From Paracoccaceae bacterium (GTDB lineage: Bacteria; Pseudomonadota; Alphaproteobacteria; Rhodobacterales; Rhodobacteraceae), in contig JACONK010000006.1 in NCBI GenBank assembly GCA_014323795.1, positions 1 to 64,000 of the forward strand: 64,000 nt of DNA, in the 5' to 3' direction. The position numbers and the translations under genes are program-made. Shown here piece after piece: positions 1-9,234 of this stretch; position 1 is the first letter of the stretch; each line of letters starts with the position of its first letter. The notes under the pieces were generated by a model. It had not been told where the DNA came from. It did no database searches and saw only the letters and a list, made by a program, of their open reading frames with translations.

Positions 1-1287
1 GGTCAGGATGTTGTTGTTCACCTCTTTCCTGAACAGGGGGCCGGCATCGATAAGGCGGATGTGCGTGTCCGCCTTGTTTTTGGCCAGCACCAGGATACCC
101 GTTGCAATGGAGGTGCCAAAGAACAGGTTGGGCGGCAGTGCAATCACCGCCTCAACGTAATTTTCATCCACCAGGTATTTGCGGATTTTCCGCTCGGCCC
201 CGCCGCGGTAGAAGATGCCGGGAAAGCAGACAATCGCCGCCCGGCCCCGGGCCGACAGGTAGTGCAGCGCGTGCAGCACAAACGCAAAATCCGCCCTGGA
301 TTTCGGGGCCAGCACCCCGGCGGGGGCAAAGCGGTCATCATTGATCAGCAGCGGGTTATCCGCACCCGGCCATTTCACCGAATAGGGCGGGTTGGACACG
401 ATGGCATCAAAACCTGCGGCATCCATGAACCGCGGTTCTGTCAGCGTATCGCCCAGGCGGATGTCAAACCGGTCATAATTCGCCCCGTGCAGGAACATGT
501 TCATCCGCGCCAGGTTATAGGTGGTGCGGTTGATTTCCTGCCCAAAGAAGCCGTCCTGCACAAAATGGTCCCCGAACTGCCTTTTGGCCTGCAGCAGCAG
601 CGCGCCTGACCCGGCGGCGGGGTCGTAGATTTTGTTCACGCGATCCCGCCCGTATGCAACCAGCCGGGCAAGCAGCGCGGAAACCTGCTGCGGCGTAAAG
701 AACTCCCCGCCTGATTTTCCCGCATTGGCCGCGTAGTTGGAGATAAGGAACTCATAGGCATCCCCGAACAGGTCAATCCGGCTGCCCTGGAAATCGCCGC
801 ACTCAAATTCCGCGATACCTTTCAATACCTTGGCCAGGCGGGCATTCCTTTCCGCCACCGTGTTGCCAAGGCGGGTGCTGGTCGTGTCGAAATCGGCAAA
901 CAGGCCCCTGATCGCATTCTCGGACGGGTATCCGGTGGCCGAATCCTCGATGGCCTGGAAAATCCGCGCCAGGTCGGTATTGAGGTTGCCGTTGGTATGG
1001 GCCCCGGCCACCACATTCGTGAACAACTGGCTTGGGCAGATGAAATAACCCTTTGTCTTGACCGCATCCTCCTGCACCTCTTTCGGGATGTCGGCATCGG
1101 ACATGCGTGCGTAACGGATACCGGCATCGCCACCCTCCATGTAGCTCGTGAAGTGCTCACTTATGAAGCGATAGAATAAGGCCCCCAGGACAAACTGCTT
1201 AAAATCCCAGCCATCGACGGCCCCGCGCACATCGTTGGCGATGTGCCATATCCGCTGGTGCAATGCGTCGCGCTGCCGGTTTGTCAT
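1..1287 (-). CDS. hsdM: Type I restriction-modification DNA methyltransferase subunit, C-terminus beyond window
   Basis: This is the N6-adenine methylase subunit of a type I restriction-modification system. It normally works with HsdS, which gives specificity, and HsdR, which cuts; neither is visible, so they would lie to the left. The 429 codons present open with the typical N-terminal helical domain ([14 protein letters not shown]), then the SAM-binding motif DPAAGSG at residues 222-228 and the catalytic NPPY at 299-302. The stretch [17 protein letters not shown] near the visible end is typical of HsdM. No stop or frameshift was seen. The ATG start fits the family N-terminus. Family identity is secure; whether the system is active is unknown because its partners are not visible. 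Confidence 0.93.
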   Translation of the reverse strand, partial: MTNRQRDALHQRIWHIANDVRGAVDGWDFKQFVLGALFYRFISEHFTSYMEGGDAGIRYARMSDADIPKEVQEDAVKTKGYFICPSQLFTNVVAGAHTNGNLNTDLARIFQAIEDSATGYPSENAIRGLFADFDTTSTRLGNTVAERNARLAKVLKGIAEFECGDFQGSRIDLFGDAYEFLISNYAANAGKSGGEFFTPQQVSALLARLVAYGRDRVNKIYDPAAGSGALLLQAKRQFGDHFVQDGFFGQEINRTTYNLARMNMFLHGANYDRFDIRLGDTLTEPRFMDAAGFDAIVSNPPYSVKWPGADNPLLINDDRFAPAGVLAPKSRADFAFVLHALHYLSARGRAAIVCFPGIFYRGGAERKIRKYLVDENYVEAVIALPPNLFFGTSIATGILVLAKNKADTHIRLIDAGPLFRKEVNNNILT

Positions 1288-1455
1288 TCGCGTTCTCCCG
1301 TCCCCGCCGGATGGCCCGAAACCCGGTCTGCACTGCGCCGTCCCCCGCTACAGGGGTGTGCCGCCCGCCGTCAAGCCCCGTTGCGCACAGAACGGGCCGA
1401 TGGCAGCATTGGGAACGGCCGGCACCGGTGCGCCCCCAGGGCCGGTGCGTTTTAT

Positions 1456-1875
1456 ATGGAGGATAGCGTTCTGGCCAAACCAACTCTTGCGGCTTCTGAT
1501 GCGGCTGATACCGGGGTGCCAGGCACCCCCGCCCCGCATCCCCTTTGTGGCGAGAATCTGCCTGGACACATCCTTGCGTCCCTTTCCGAAGACAAGGCCG
1601 AAGATGTTGTGCAGATTGACCTGCGCGGAAAATCATCAATGGCCGATTATATGGTTATTGCCTCTGGCCACCCGGCCCGACAGGTCACTTCTGTATCGGA
1701 ACCCCGTTTGCCCACAAGCCGTCCCGCCTGGTCCCGCCTGGTCCCGCAAAATCCATTTTTCTGTCTTTCACACGGCGATTGGGTGCCGATCGACGCGGGC
1801 GATGTGATCATCCATATCCTCCCCCCCGAAGTGCGGGAGTTTTACCAGATTGAAAAGCTGTGGATGCCGACAGAC
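1456..1875 (+). pseudogene. rsfS: Ribosomal silencing factor RsfS, degraded
   Basis: RsfS (YbeB/Iojap) binds ribosomal protein uL14 and blocks subunit joining in starved cells. The start (EDKAEDVVQIDLRGK, MADYMVIASG) and the end (GDWVPIDAGDVIIHI, VREFYQIEKLW) are clear RsfS sequence. The middle, which should carry the conserved helix and the ARVEG-type segment, is replaced by unrelated residues encoded around a 10-bp tandem repeat. The frame stays open through the lesion and runs straight into rlmH without a stop, so the gene has lost both its core and its terminator codon. rsfS-rlmH adjacency is normal in bacteria, which supports the identification. Confidence 0.82.
1721..1747 (+). repeat. 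10-bp tandem repeat, 2.7 copies, inside the rsfS ruin
   Basis: The unit gtcccgcctg occurs twice and is followed by a third partial copy. The period is not a multiple of three, so each copy gained or lost shifts the reading frame. It sits exactly where RsfS homology fails, so it probably marks the event that broke the gene. Confidence 0.85.
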
Positions 1876-1905
1876 GCCGCCACAGGCGTGCGGCAAGCCC
1901 CCGCC

Positions 1906-2348
1906 ATGCGTGTGCATCTTTGCGCCGCGGGCCGGCTTCGGGCCGGGGCAGAGCGCGATCTGGCTGATGCGTATTCCGCCCGGTTCACCCGGGTCGGCCG
2001 CGGCATCGGGCGCGGTCCGTTGAACGAAATTGAGGTGGAGGATCGCATGGCACGCGGCCCGGAGGCCGAGGCCGCATTGCCGGCCAGGGGCCCATCCCCG
2101 ATGGTGCAACGATCCGGATGCCGGATGAACGGGGGAAGGCCGCAACCTCACCGGATTTTGCCCGTCAGCCGGCACATTTGCGCGATGCGGGTACGGGCGA
2201 TCTTGGCATTCTGATTGGCGGTGTGGACGGGATTGACCCTGCATTGCGCCAAAAGGCCGACAGGCCTGTATCTTTCGGGCTGATGGTCTGGCCGCATATG
2301 CCGGCCGAACAACTGTATCGCGCGGCCGCGATCCTGACGGGGGCACCT
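1906..2348 (+). pseudogene. rlmH: 23S rRNA pseudouridine-1915 N3-methyltransferase RlmH, degraded
   Basis: RlmH methylates pseudouridine 1915 in helix 69 of 23S rRNA. The first part (MRVHLCAAGRL, GRGIGRGPLNEIEVED, EAEAAL) is in one frame. A shift near position 2100 moves the rest (MPDERGKAATSPDFARQ, DAGTGDLGILIGGVDGIDP, SFGLMVWPHM, AEQLYRAAAIL) into another. Between WPHM and AEQLYRA about six residues, normally LVRVML or similar, are missing. The usual C-terminal YHR is also gone, and the frame runs on into a restriction-enzyme relic. Frameshift, internal deletion and lost end together make this a pseudogene beyond reasonable doubt. Confidence 0.85.
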
Positions 2349-2589
2349 GGCCCGGACATCACCGCCCTGAACGAACCAGGGCGCGTAGTGTGGCGGTGCG
2401 CCTGATTTTATCCTGTCCCGGGGTGATGGTGTGATTGGCCATGTTGAGGCCAAGGATATCCACGTCGGCATTCGTGACCTGAAGAATCCCGACAAGGATC
2501 AGCACAAGCGGTATCTGGCCACCCTGCCCAACCTGATCTACACCAATTGCGCTGAAAGATCGCAAGGGCAGGGAATTAACCTGGGATGA
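2349..2589 (+). pseudogene. Relic of the N-terminal nuclease domain of a type ISP/IIG-like restriction-modification enzyme
   Basis: The translation PDITALNEPGRV, then after a one-base shift near 2390, GAPDFILSRGDGVIGHVEAKDI and KRYLATLPNLIYTN resembles the N-terminal nuclease region of large single-chain restriction-modification proteins. In these, PDF...EAK carries the PD-(D/E)xK active site and LPNLI-TNY follows. Homology stops at TNC and a stop codon comes soon after; no helicase or methylase domain follows. The piece is joined in frame to the eroded rlmH, so a deletion probably fused them. The family call is from recall of the motif pattern and is moderately sure. Confidence 0.6.
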
Positions 2590-2735
2590 CACCAGACACT
2601 GCCAAAGCATCCTGAAAATCCTGTCAGAAACCGACAGGACTATGCTAACTATCACCATGGACCTGCCCGCCGTCCAACAGGGTGCGCCGCGGCCATCCGT
2701 AAGCCGGCACCTCGGAAAAGGGCAGGGCCGGCTGC

Positions 2736-4394
2736 CTATTTGGCGGGGTCCAGGGCACCCAGGTGCAGCCGCGTTATGGCGGCCGGGTTCAGTCTCAGGT
2801 CAATCACCAACGGCCCGGTGCCGGACGTATAGGCGGAAATCGCCGCGACAGATTCATCCAGTTCCGCCCCGGATGTGACGCGCATGGCCCTGGCACCCAG
2901 GGACCGGGCAACCCCGGCCAGGCACGGCCAGTCAAACCGGGACAGGCCCGGGTCCATCTGCCGGTCTTCAAACTGCACATATTCCGCCCCATAGGCCCCG
3001 TCGTTGCAGATAACCATCACCATATCCAGGTTTTCGCGCACGGCTGTGGCAAGTTCTGCCAGCCCGCCCATCATCAGCCCGCCGTCGCCGGTAAGGTAAA
3101 GTACCGGCTGCCCGGGCCGGGCCACGGCGGCACCGATGGCATGCCCCATGCCAAGCCCGATGGCCCCCACGCCGACAGTCAAAAGCATGTTGGCCGGGCG
3201 GGATACATCAATCCGCCACCAGGCCTCTTGCAGAAATCGCCCGCCATCCGTGACAAAAATCCGATCCGGATCCATGGCCGCGTTGATCCGGATAAGCGCA
3301 CGGGGAAAATCCACTGTCCCCGCCATGGGCATTTCCGGCGGCAGGGGTATCGGCTGTTTCAGTGCCTTCGGGGCGATACTGTCCGTGGCCCGGGATGACG
3401 GGATCTCCGCCGCATCCAGCCAGCGCACAAAGGCCGCCGCCGTGATGCCAGGGTCCGCGGCAAGTGCCGCATCCGGTGTAAGGTGGCACCCGACAGAAGA
3501 AGGCGTGTTATCCACTTGGATCACCCGGCGCCCTTCAAGGAACGCACCGCCCGCCTGGGTAAAGCGGTTCAAACCCGCGCCAAAGGCGATTACGCAATCC
3601 GACCCGCCGATCACATCGGTGGCCCCGGGCGTTGAAAGGGTGCCAAACACGCCAAGGTCATGGTCATGCCCGCTGAACAGGCCCTTTGCCTTCAGGGTCG
3701 TGCAGACCGGTGCCCCGATCCGGCTGGCAAAGGCCAGCAGCGCATCCCTGGCGTGGATCGCACCGCGCCCGGCCAGCACCACCGGGCGGTGTGCTGCCGC
3801 AATAATGCCGATGGCGTTGTCCATCTGTTCCCCGTCTGTCGGTGCCACCGGCCCCGGGCGGACGGGGGGCATGACACCGCGAACGGCCGTCATCTGCCAC
3901 ATCATTTCGGTTGGCATATTAAGCGCGATTGGCCGCTTTTCATCCCATGCCCGGCGGAAGGCCTGCACGACGTCATCCACCACCGTGTCCGGCGACCGCA
4001 ACCGCAGGTAGCCCGCACCGCTGCCCTCAATCAACATGCGCTGCCGGATGGTTTGCGGATGATCCGGGTTTGCCAGCGGCGTGTCTCCGCACAGGACCAC
4101 CACGCGCTGGGAGCTTTTCACCCCCTCAATCAACGCCGTGATCGCGTTTGATACGGCGGGGCCCTGCGTGATTGTGCAAACGCCCGTGTCGCCTGTCATC
4201 GCCGCATATCCGCAGGCCATCAGCACGGCATTTGCCTCATGGGTGGCGGGAACGTAGTGCCCGCCACACCGGCGCACGTAATTGTCGCACAGGAAAAGGT
4301 TTGAATCCCCCATCAGGCCAAAAAGCGTATCCACCCCCAAATCCTTCAAAGTGCGCGCGATAGCGGCGTGCACGACCATCGTTTCTTCTGTCAT
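2736..4394 (-). CDS. Thiamine pyrophosphate-dependent enzyme, acetolactate synthase-like
   Basis: A 552-residue member of the TPP enzyme superfamily with the usual three domains. The N-terminal pyrimidine-binding domain carries the cofactor-activating glutamate (HEANAV, Glu53) and a TQGPAVSNAITAL segment. A central Rossmann-like domain follows around residues 200-330. The C-terminal domain has GDGG...CNDGAYG, which binds diphosphate and magnesium. The substrate cannot be told: the protein resembles the large group of acetolactate synthase/benzoylformate decarboxylase-like proteins and has no visible small-subunit partner. It is alone on its strand between the rlmH ruin and parE. Confidence 0.85.
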   Translation of the reverse strand: MTEETMVVHAAIARTLKDLGVDTLFGLMGDSNLFLCDNYVRRCGGHYVPATHEANAVLMACGYAAMTGDTGVCTITQGPAVSNAITALIEGVKSSQRVVVLCGDTPLANPDHPQTIRQRMLIEGSGAGYLRLRSPDTVVDDVVQAFRRAWDEKRPIALNMPTEMMWQMTAVRGVMPPVRPGPVAPTDGEQMDNAIGIIAAAHRPVVLAGRGAIHARDALLAFASRIGAPVCTTLKAKGLFSGHDHDLGVFGTLSTPGATDVIGGSDCVIAFGAGLNRFTQAGGAFLEGRRVIQVDNTPSSVGCHLTPDAALAADPGITAAAFVRWLDAAEIPSSRATDSIAPKALKQPIPLPPEMPMAGTVDFPRALIRINAAMDPDRIFVTDGGRFLQEAWWRIDVSRPANMLLTVGVGAIGLGMGHAIGAAVARPGQPVLYLTGDGGLMMGGLAELATAVRENLDMVMVICNDGAYGAEYVQFEDRQMDPGLSRFDWPCLAGVARSLGARAMRVTSGAELDESVAAISAYTSGTGPLVIDLRLNPAAITRLHLGALDPAK

Positions 4395-4592
4395 TTGCGG
4401 CTTTCAAAATCTGTTGGGTGGCGCGGGTCGCACGACAGGGAACCGGTGCCCGCGAAATCCTGGCACAGGGATCACCAAACGGGAACAGGCTGTCAAGCCA
4501 GGGCAGAGGGGGCACAGACACGGAAACCATTGGCACAGGGTGCGGAACCCTTTCGTGCAAAATATCCCGGTCGCGGGGCAGCCCGGCAGAGG

Positions 4593-6572
4593 CTAAACAT
4601 CCAATTCTTCCGCGAACCGTGCGTTTTCCTGGATATACGCGAAGCGCTTTTCAGGTTTCTTTCCCATTAGCTGTTCAACCAGAATATCCGTCTGTCCCGG
4701 TTTATCGTCATCGACCGTTACGCGGATCAACCTGCGTGTTGCCGGATTCATCGTTGTTTCTTTCAGGGCGCGGGCGTTCATCTCTCCCAGGCCCTTGAAG
4801 CGGGCCACCTCGATCTTGCCATGCCCGCCCAAACCCCTGTCCAGTATTTTATTTTTCTCTTTATCATCAATGACATAAATTGATTTTACCCCCTGCGTGA
4901 TCCGGTAAAGCGGCGGGCAGGCAAGATAGAGATGGCCATGGTCAATCATCGGCCGCATCTGGGTAAAAAAGAACGTCATCAGGAGCGACGCGATATGTGC
5001 CCCGTCCACATCGGCGTCCGTCATGATAATAACCCTGTCATAGCGCAGGTCTTCGATCCTGAATCTTGTTCCCGGCTGCACACCAAGTGCCTGGCAAAGA
5101 TCGTTTATTTCAGTGTTTGACGTCATCCTGGAAGACGCGGCCCCGAGCACGTTCAAAATCTTTCCGCGCAAGGGCAACAGTGCCTGCGTCCTGCGGTCCC
5201 GCGCCATCTTGGCAGAACCGCCGGCACTGTCGCCTTCAACGATGAATATCTCCGTACCATTCCGTGTTTGTTTGGAACAATCCACCAATTTGCCGGGAAG
5301 GCGAAGTTTTCTGGTGGCTGATTTACGTTGTGTTTCCTTTTCGGCCCGCCGCCGCAGGCGATCTTCGGATTTCAGCACCAGATAATCGAGAATTGCACTG
5401 GCGGCCCTTGTATCCGCTGCCAGCCAATTATCGAAGTGATCGCGCACCGCGGCTTCCACCCACTTCTGTGCCTCCGCCGTCGCAAGCCGATCCTTGGTCT
5501 GGCCCACAAACTTTGGTTCCTGAACGAAGATCGATACAAGCGCACACCCGCTGCCTGTCACGTCGTCGCGGTTAATCTGTGCGGCCTTCCGGTTACCCGC
5601 AAGTTCGCCGTAGGCCCTGATGCCCTTCAGCACGGCAGACCAGAAGCCGGCCTCATGCGTCCCGCCCTCCGGCGTCGGCACGGTGTTGCAGTAGGACCGG
5701 ATAAAAGCATCGCAGGATGGCGTCCAATTGACCGCCCAGGTGACGGAACCTATGTGCCCGGCACCGAATTTTTCGCTGAAATCCACATGCCCGGTAAAAG
5801 GCGCATCCGCACAGGTTGAAGCCCCCGACAGCCGTTCCGCCAGATAATCCGCCAACCCGTTGGGAAAGCGAAACCTTTCGTGGAGCGGCGTCTTGTCATC
5901 CTTGTCCAGGCAGGCCGCATCACACTTCCAGCGGATTTCCACATTCGAAAAAAGATAGGCTTTCGATTTCGCCATATCATAGAGCCGTCTGGCTCTGAAC
6001 CGGCCCGCCGCCCCGAAAATTTCCGCATCCGGGTGAAATGTCACCGCCGTTCCGCGCCGGTTTTGCACGGGACCAAGTGCCTTGAGCATGCCTGTCGGTA
6101 CGCCACGGGCGAACTCCATGGCAAAAAGCCTGCGGTTGCGCACCACTTCCACCCGCAGGTGATCCGACAGGGCGTTCACGACGGATGCGCCAACCCCGTG
6201 CAGGCCACCGGATACCTCGTAGTTGTCACTGTTAAACTTGCCGCCCGCGTTCAGCGTACAAAAGATGATCTCAAGGGCGGATTTCGACAGATCCTTCGGA
6301 TGCGGGTCCACCGGAATACCTCGCCCGTTATCCCGCACGGTGACCGAGAAATCGGCGTACAGTTCCACCTCGATCCGGCTCGCGTGGCCCGCGACTGCCT
6401 CATCCATGGAATTGTCGATGATCTCTGCCACCATATGGTGCAGCGCACGGTCATCCGTGCCGCCGATATACATGCCCGGGCGCAGGCGCACATGCTCCAT
6501 ATCCTCCAATACCCGGATGGAGGAGGCATCATAGATTTTTACGCGATCCTCGCGAAACAGGTCGTTCGCCAT
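4593..6572 (-). CDS. parE: DNA topoisomerase IV subunit B
   Basis: ATPase subunit of topoisomerase IV, which with ParC separates linked daughter chromosomes. The GHKL ATPase domain is complete (RPGMYIGG, EIIDNSMDEA, DNGRGIP, GLHGVGASVVNALS). The transducer domain follows, then the Toprim domain with IVEGDSAGGSAK and TDADVDGAHI. The end, GLGEMN...TDILVEQLMG, is typical. The ATG chosen gives the family-type start MANDLF; a GTG six codons upstream at 6590 is possible but less likely. parC is not in the window. Length is normal for an alphaproteobacterial ParE and no lesions were seen. Confidence 0.96.
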   Translation of the reverse strand: MANDLFREDRVKIYDASSIRVLEDMEHVRLRPGMYIGGTDDRALHHMVAEIIDNSMDEAVAGHASRIEVELYADFSVTVRDNGRGIPVDPHPKDLSKSALEIIFCTLNAGGKFNSDNYEVSGGLHGVGASVVNALSDHLRVEVVRNRRLFAMEFARGVPTGMLKALGPVQNRRGTAVTFHPDAEIFGAAGRFRARRLYDMAKSKAYLFSNVEIRWKCDAACLDKDDKTPLHERFRFPNGLADYLAERLSGASTCADAPFTGHVDFSEKFGAGHIGSVTWAVNWTPSCDAFIRSYCNTVPTPEGGTHEAGFWSAVLKGIRAYGELAGNRKAAQINRDDVTGSGCALVSIFVQEPKFVGQTKDRLATAEAQKWVEAAVRDHFDNWLAADTRAASAILDYLVLKSEDRLRRRAEKETQRKSATRKLRLPGKLVDCSKQTRNGTEIFIVEGDSAGGSAKMARDRRTQALLPLRGKILNVLGAASSRMTSNTEINDLCQALGVQPGTRFRIEDLRYDRVIIMTDADVDGAHIASLLMTFFFTQMRPMIDHGHLYLACPPLYRITQGVKSIYVIDDKEKNKILDRGLGGHGKIEVARFKGLGEMNARALKETTMNPATRRLIRVTVDDDKPGQTDILVEQLMGKKPEKRFAYIQENARFAEELDV

Positions 6573-6653
6573 TCTTCCCGATTCTTGCACGCTCTCTTGT
6601 TTCCCGGCCCTGGACTGCCGAAGGGGGCAGGAAATGCCCCTGTTTATAAGAAA

Positions 6654-6685
6654 CTATACACAACTTATACCACAACTTATACACA
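6654..6685. promoter_or_regulatory. AT-rich direct repeats with DnaA-box-like ttatacaca between divergent genes
   Basis: An 11-bp direct repeat (acaacttatac) occurs twice with a 12-bp period. It is flanked by ctatacaca and ttatacaca; the latter fits the relaxed DnaA-box pattern TTWTNCACA. The cluster lies between parE and the divergent TPR gene, so it could regulate either. No other replication-origin genes are nearby, so this is not proposed as an origin. Function is a guess; the repeats are visible. Confidence 0.35.
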
Positions 6686-6781
6686 GCGCATCCCTTGCGG
6701 CACCAGTATCCGGCAATGGTTTACTTGGCCCGGAATTTGTGAAATTCCCCGCACGGAAGCATTGGTAAACGGGAAACGCAG

Positions 6782-8170
6782 ATGACCGACACAGGTGAAC
6801 AGCCCCGAAGATTTGGTTCATTGGGCGAAATGCGGCAGGCGGCGATTGATGCTCATCAAAAGGGGGACACGGCCCGCGCACGTGATCTTTACCGCCGCTA
6901 TCTGTCGGGTGCGCCAAAGGATTCAGTGATCTGGTCCAACCTCGGCGTTCTGTTCCGGAAAACGAAAAATTACGAAATGGCCGCCGCCTGTCAGCGCCGC
7001 GCCCTGCATGTGGCCCCGAATGCGCTGGCCGTGCTGAACAATGCCTCGAACGCGTTTTTTGATACCGGCTATGCGGAAGAGGCGCTCAGCCTGCGCCGCC
7101 GGGCCATTGCCATGGAACCGGGCAATATGGATCACTACGCCTGTCTCGGCAAATATCTGCGTGCGCTCAACCGATACGATGAGGCCAGGGCAGAACTGGA
7201 AAAGGCCCTGCGTGTGGCCCCCGACAATGTGGAGCTGCACCTGCAACTCAGTTTCGTGCTCCTGTCGCTCGGCGATTATGCGGGCGGATTCAAGGAATTT
7301 GAATGGCGCTGGCAGGGGAATGAAATTTCCCCGCCGGAATTCGACTTTCCCCAGTGGCGCGGGGAAGATGTGGCCGGAAAGACGCTGGTTGTCGTGCCGG
7401 AACAGGGATTTGGTGATACTGTCCTGATGGCACGTTTCCTTGGCGGTCTGGCCGACCGGGGCTGCAAGATCAAATGGGTATGCAAGCCTCCGCTGCGCCG
7501 GATCTTTTCCGCGCTCCCCATGATTGACAGTTTTGTCGATACACAAGACCAGGTCGCGGACTGCGACCTGTGGACGCCCATGATGGACCTGCCACGCTAC
7601 CTCGGCGTGACACTTCAAGATGTGCCGCCGCCGGTCACCCTTGCCATACCCGCTGATTCTGTGACCCGGGCCGAAAACCTGACCCGGCCCTATGGCGACA
7701 TGCTAAAAATCGGTGTACTCTGGTCCGGGTCTGTCACCTACCGCGCCAACCACAAGCGCAGTTTTTCGCACCGCCATTTCCTGCGGCTCGCCAATATTCC
7801 CGGTGTGCAGCTCTTTTCTCTTTACAAGGGCAGTCTGGTGGAAGCTTTCCATGCGGACGGCACTGCCTGCGTGATTCTTGATGCGGCCAGCATGGATCGG
7901 GATTTTGCGGACAGCGCGGCGTTAATTCAGAAACTCGATCTTGTGATCACAATGGACAGTGCCATTGCCCATATCTCCGGCTCCCTGGGCGTAAAGGTCT
8001 GGAACATTTTGCATTCGGAAGCTTACTGGCTCTATGCTCCCTATCCCGACCATACCCCCTGGTACCCATGCATGCGGCTGATCCGGCAGAAAGATTCCGG
8101 CGACTGGGACAGTGTATTTGACCTGCTGGAGGATGAAATCACCGCCCTGGCACAGGAAAAAACGCCATGA
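6782..8170 (+). CDS. TPR protein with C-terminal glycosyltransferase-like domain
   Basis: 462 residues. The first third holds tandem tetratricopeptide helices (for example LGVLFRKTKNYEMAA, ARAELEKALRVAPDNVELH). From about residue 195 a domain with the fold signature of heptosyltransferase-like/GT-B proteins begins (VVPEQGFGDTVLMARFL), and it ends with the nucleotide-sugar-binding style segment LVITMDSAIAHISGSLGVKVW. Such TPR-GT proteins are thought to modify proteins or surface glycans; the substrate here is unknown. It overlaps the next gene by 4 nt (ATGA), so the two are translationally coupled. Confidence 0.8.
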   Translation: MTDTGEQPRRFGSLGEMRQAAIDAHQKGDTARARDLYRRYLSGAPKDSVIWSNLGVLFRKTKNYEMAAACQRRALHVAPNALAVLNNASNAFFDTGYAEEALSLRRRAIAMEPGNMDHYACLGKYLRALNRYDEARAELEKALRVAPDNVELHLQLSFVLLSLGDYAGGFKEFEWRWQGNEISPPEFDFPQWRGEDVAGKTLVVVPEQGFGDTVLMARFLGGLADRGCKIKWVCKPPLRRIFSALPMIDSFVDTQDQVADCDLWTPMMDLPRYLGVTLQDVPPPVTLAIPADSVTRAENLTRPYGDMLKIGVLWSGSVTYRANHKRSFSHRHFLRLANIPGVQLFSLYKGSLVEAFHADGTACVILDAASMDRDFADSAALIQKLDLVITMDSAIAHISGSLGVKVWNILHSEAYWLYAPYPDHTPWYPCMRLIRQKDSGDWDSVFDLLEDEITALAQEKTP

Positions 8171-8556
8171 GTACTATCATGACGCCGATTTCTCCGGGGG
8201 AGCTTCTGGACAGGCTGACCATCCTGGAGATCAAACTGGCCCGGATAGAGGACGGCGGCAAACGGGCCAATGTGAAGGTGGAGTTCGATACGCTGTGCCA
8301 GGTGGTCGCCCGGCATATACCGGAACGCGCCGATATCGCGGCACTGCAGGCCCGCCTGAAAGCCGTGAACGAAGAACTTTGGCGGATAGAGGACAATATC
8401 CGCGATTGCGAACGCACCGGGGATTTCGGCAGCACTTTCGTGAATCTTGCCCGATCAGTATATATCACCAACGATACGCGCGCCGCCTTGAAAAAGGATA
8501 TTAATCTGGCACTCGGTTCTACCTTGGTGGAGGAAAAAAGCTACGCACCATATTGA
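8167..8556 (+). CDS. DUF6165 family protein
   Basis: 129 residues matching a small conserved family of unknown function that is often found beside TPR-glycosyltransferase genes. Recognisable blocks are ISPGELLDRLTILEIK near the start, VNEELWRIEDNIR in the middle, and LARSVYITNDTRAALKK and LVEEKSYAPY at the end. It is probably a soluble helical protein; no signal peptide or membrane segment is seen. Its start overlaps the stop of the TPR gene by 4 nt, implying a shared role. An IS5 relic begins about a dozen bases after its stop, so anything once downstream may have been lost. Confidence 0.8.
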   Translation: MSTIMTPISPGELLDRLTILEIKLARIEDGGKRANVKVEFDTLCQVVARHIPERADIAALQARLKAVNEELWRIEDNIRDCERTGDFGSTFVNLARSVYITNDTRAALKKDINLALGSTLVEEKSYAPY

Positions 8557-8569
8557 GCGATGGCGCGTT

Positions 8570-9234
8570 CCAGTCGGCATAATCTTCATAAATGGCTGTG
8601 GCTTGTGGCGGCGACCCGCGCCCCGGTTGCCTATGGCCCGCACGATACGCTTTACAACCGTTGGAAACGGTGGAGCGACAAGGGCATCTTCGCACGGATG
8701 GTGGCCGGTCTCGCTGCCGGCCACGGCGAGGACAGGACCGTGATGACAGACGCGCCCTGCCTCAAGGCTCGCCGGACAGCGACTGGCATGGGCGTGAAAA
8801 GGGGGGGGGGGCGCGGTCGCCTGACTGGCCCGGCCACAGGCGGCGCGAACATCAGGTTGCATGCCGTCCGCGACAGTCAGGGCCAGCCTCTCGGCCTGTT
8901 TCTCACGGCAAGCCAGGTCAGTGATTGCATCGGCGTGCGGGCATTGCCGGGCAGCCTGCCGGAGGCCGATTGGCCGCCCGGGGACCGCGTGTGGCGCGGA
9001 CCGGTTCAGACAAGCATTGAAAAACAAAGGGATACGCGCACGTATCCTTGGCCGAAGGCAGCGCAGGAAAAGCCATCAGTCACGACAGGTGCCGATACAA
9101 ATAACGCAACCGGACAGAGATCATGTTCGGCAGGCTCAAGGGTTGGGCGGCGCGTGGCCACTGGATACGACAAATGCCCGAAGGTATTCCTGTCGGCACT
9201 CGCTCTCGCGGTGCTCGTCATTTATTGGCTATGA
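8570..9234 (+). pseudogene. IS5-family transposase relic, several frameshifts, N-terminus missing
   Basis: Pieces of an IS5-type DDE transposase lie in consistent order but in different frames. VGIIFINGCGLW is in one frame, then YGPHDTLYNRWKRW, MTDAPCLKA (first catalytic Asp) and GGANIRLHAVRDSQGQPL. These are followed in another frame by DRFRQALKNKGIRARI, and finally TEIMFGRLKGWRR and VATGYDKCPKVFLSALALA. The first 30-40 residues expected in this family are absent and no terminal inverted repeats were recognised. At least three frame changes exclude function. An 11-G run lies inside. The relic abuts the DUF6165 gene. Confidence 0.85.
8801..8811 (+). repeat. Homopolymer G11 inside the transposase relic
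   Basis: Eleven consecutive G follow aaaa in the region that encoded the lysine-glycine stretch KKGGG of the transposase. It is one of three G or C runs of 11-12 bases in the window; here it lies in dead sequence and is probably simple slippage. Confidence 0.9.

Noticed and set aside
6654-6685. Chromosomal replication origin
   Set aside because: There are only two DnaA-like boxes and none of the usual neighbours (dnaA, dnaN, parAB, hemE).
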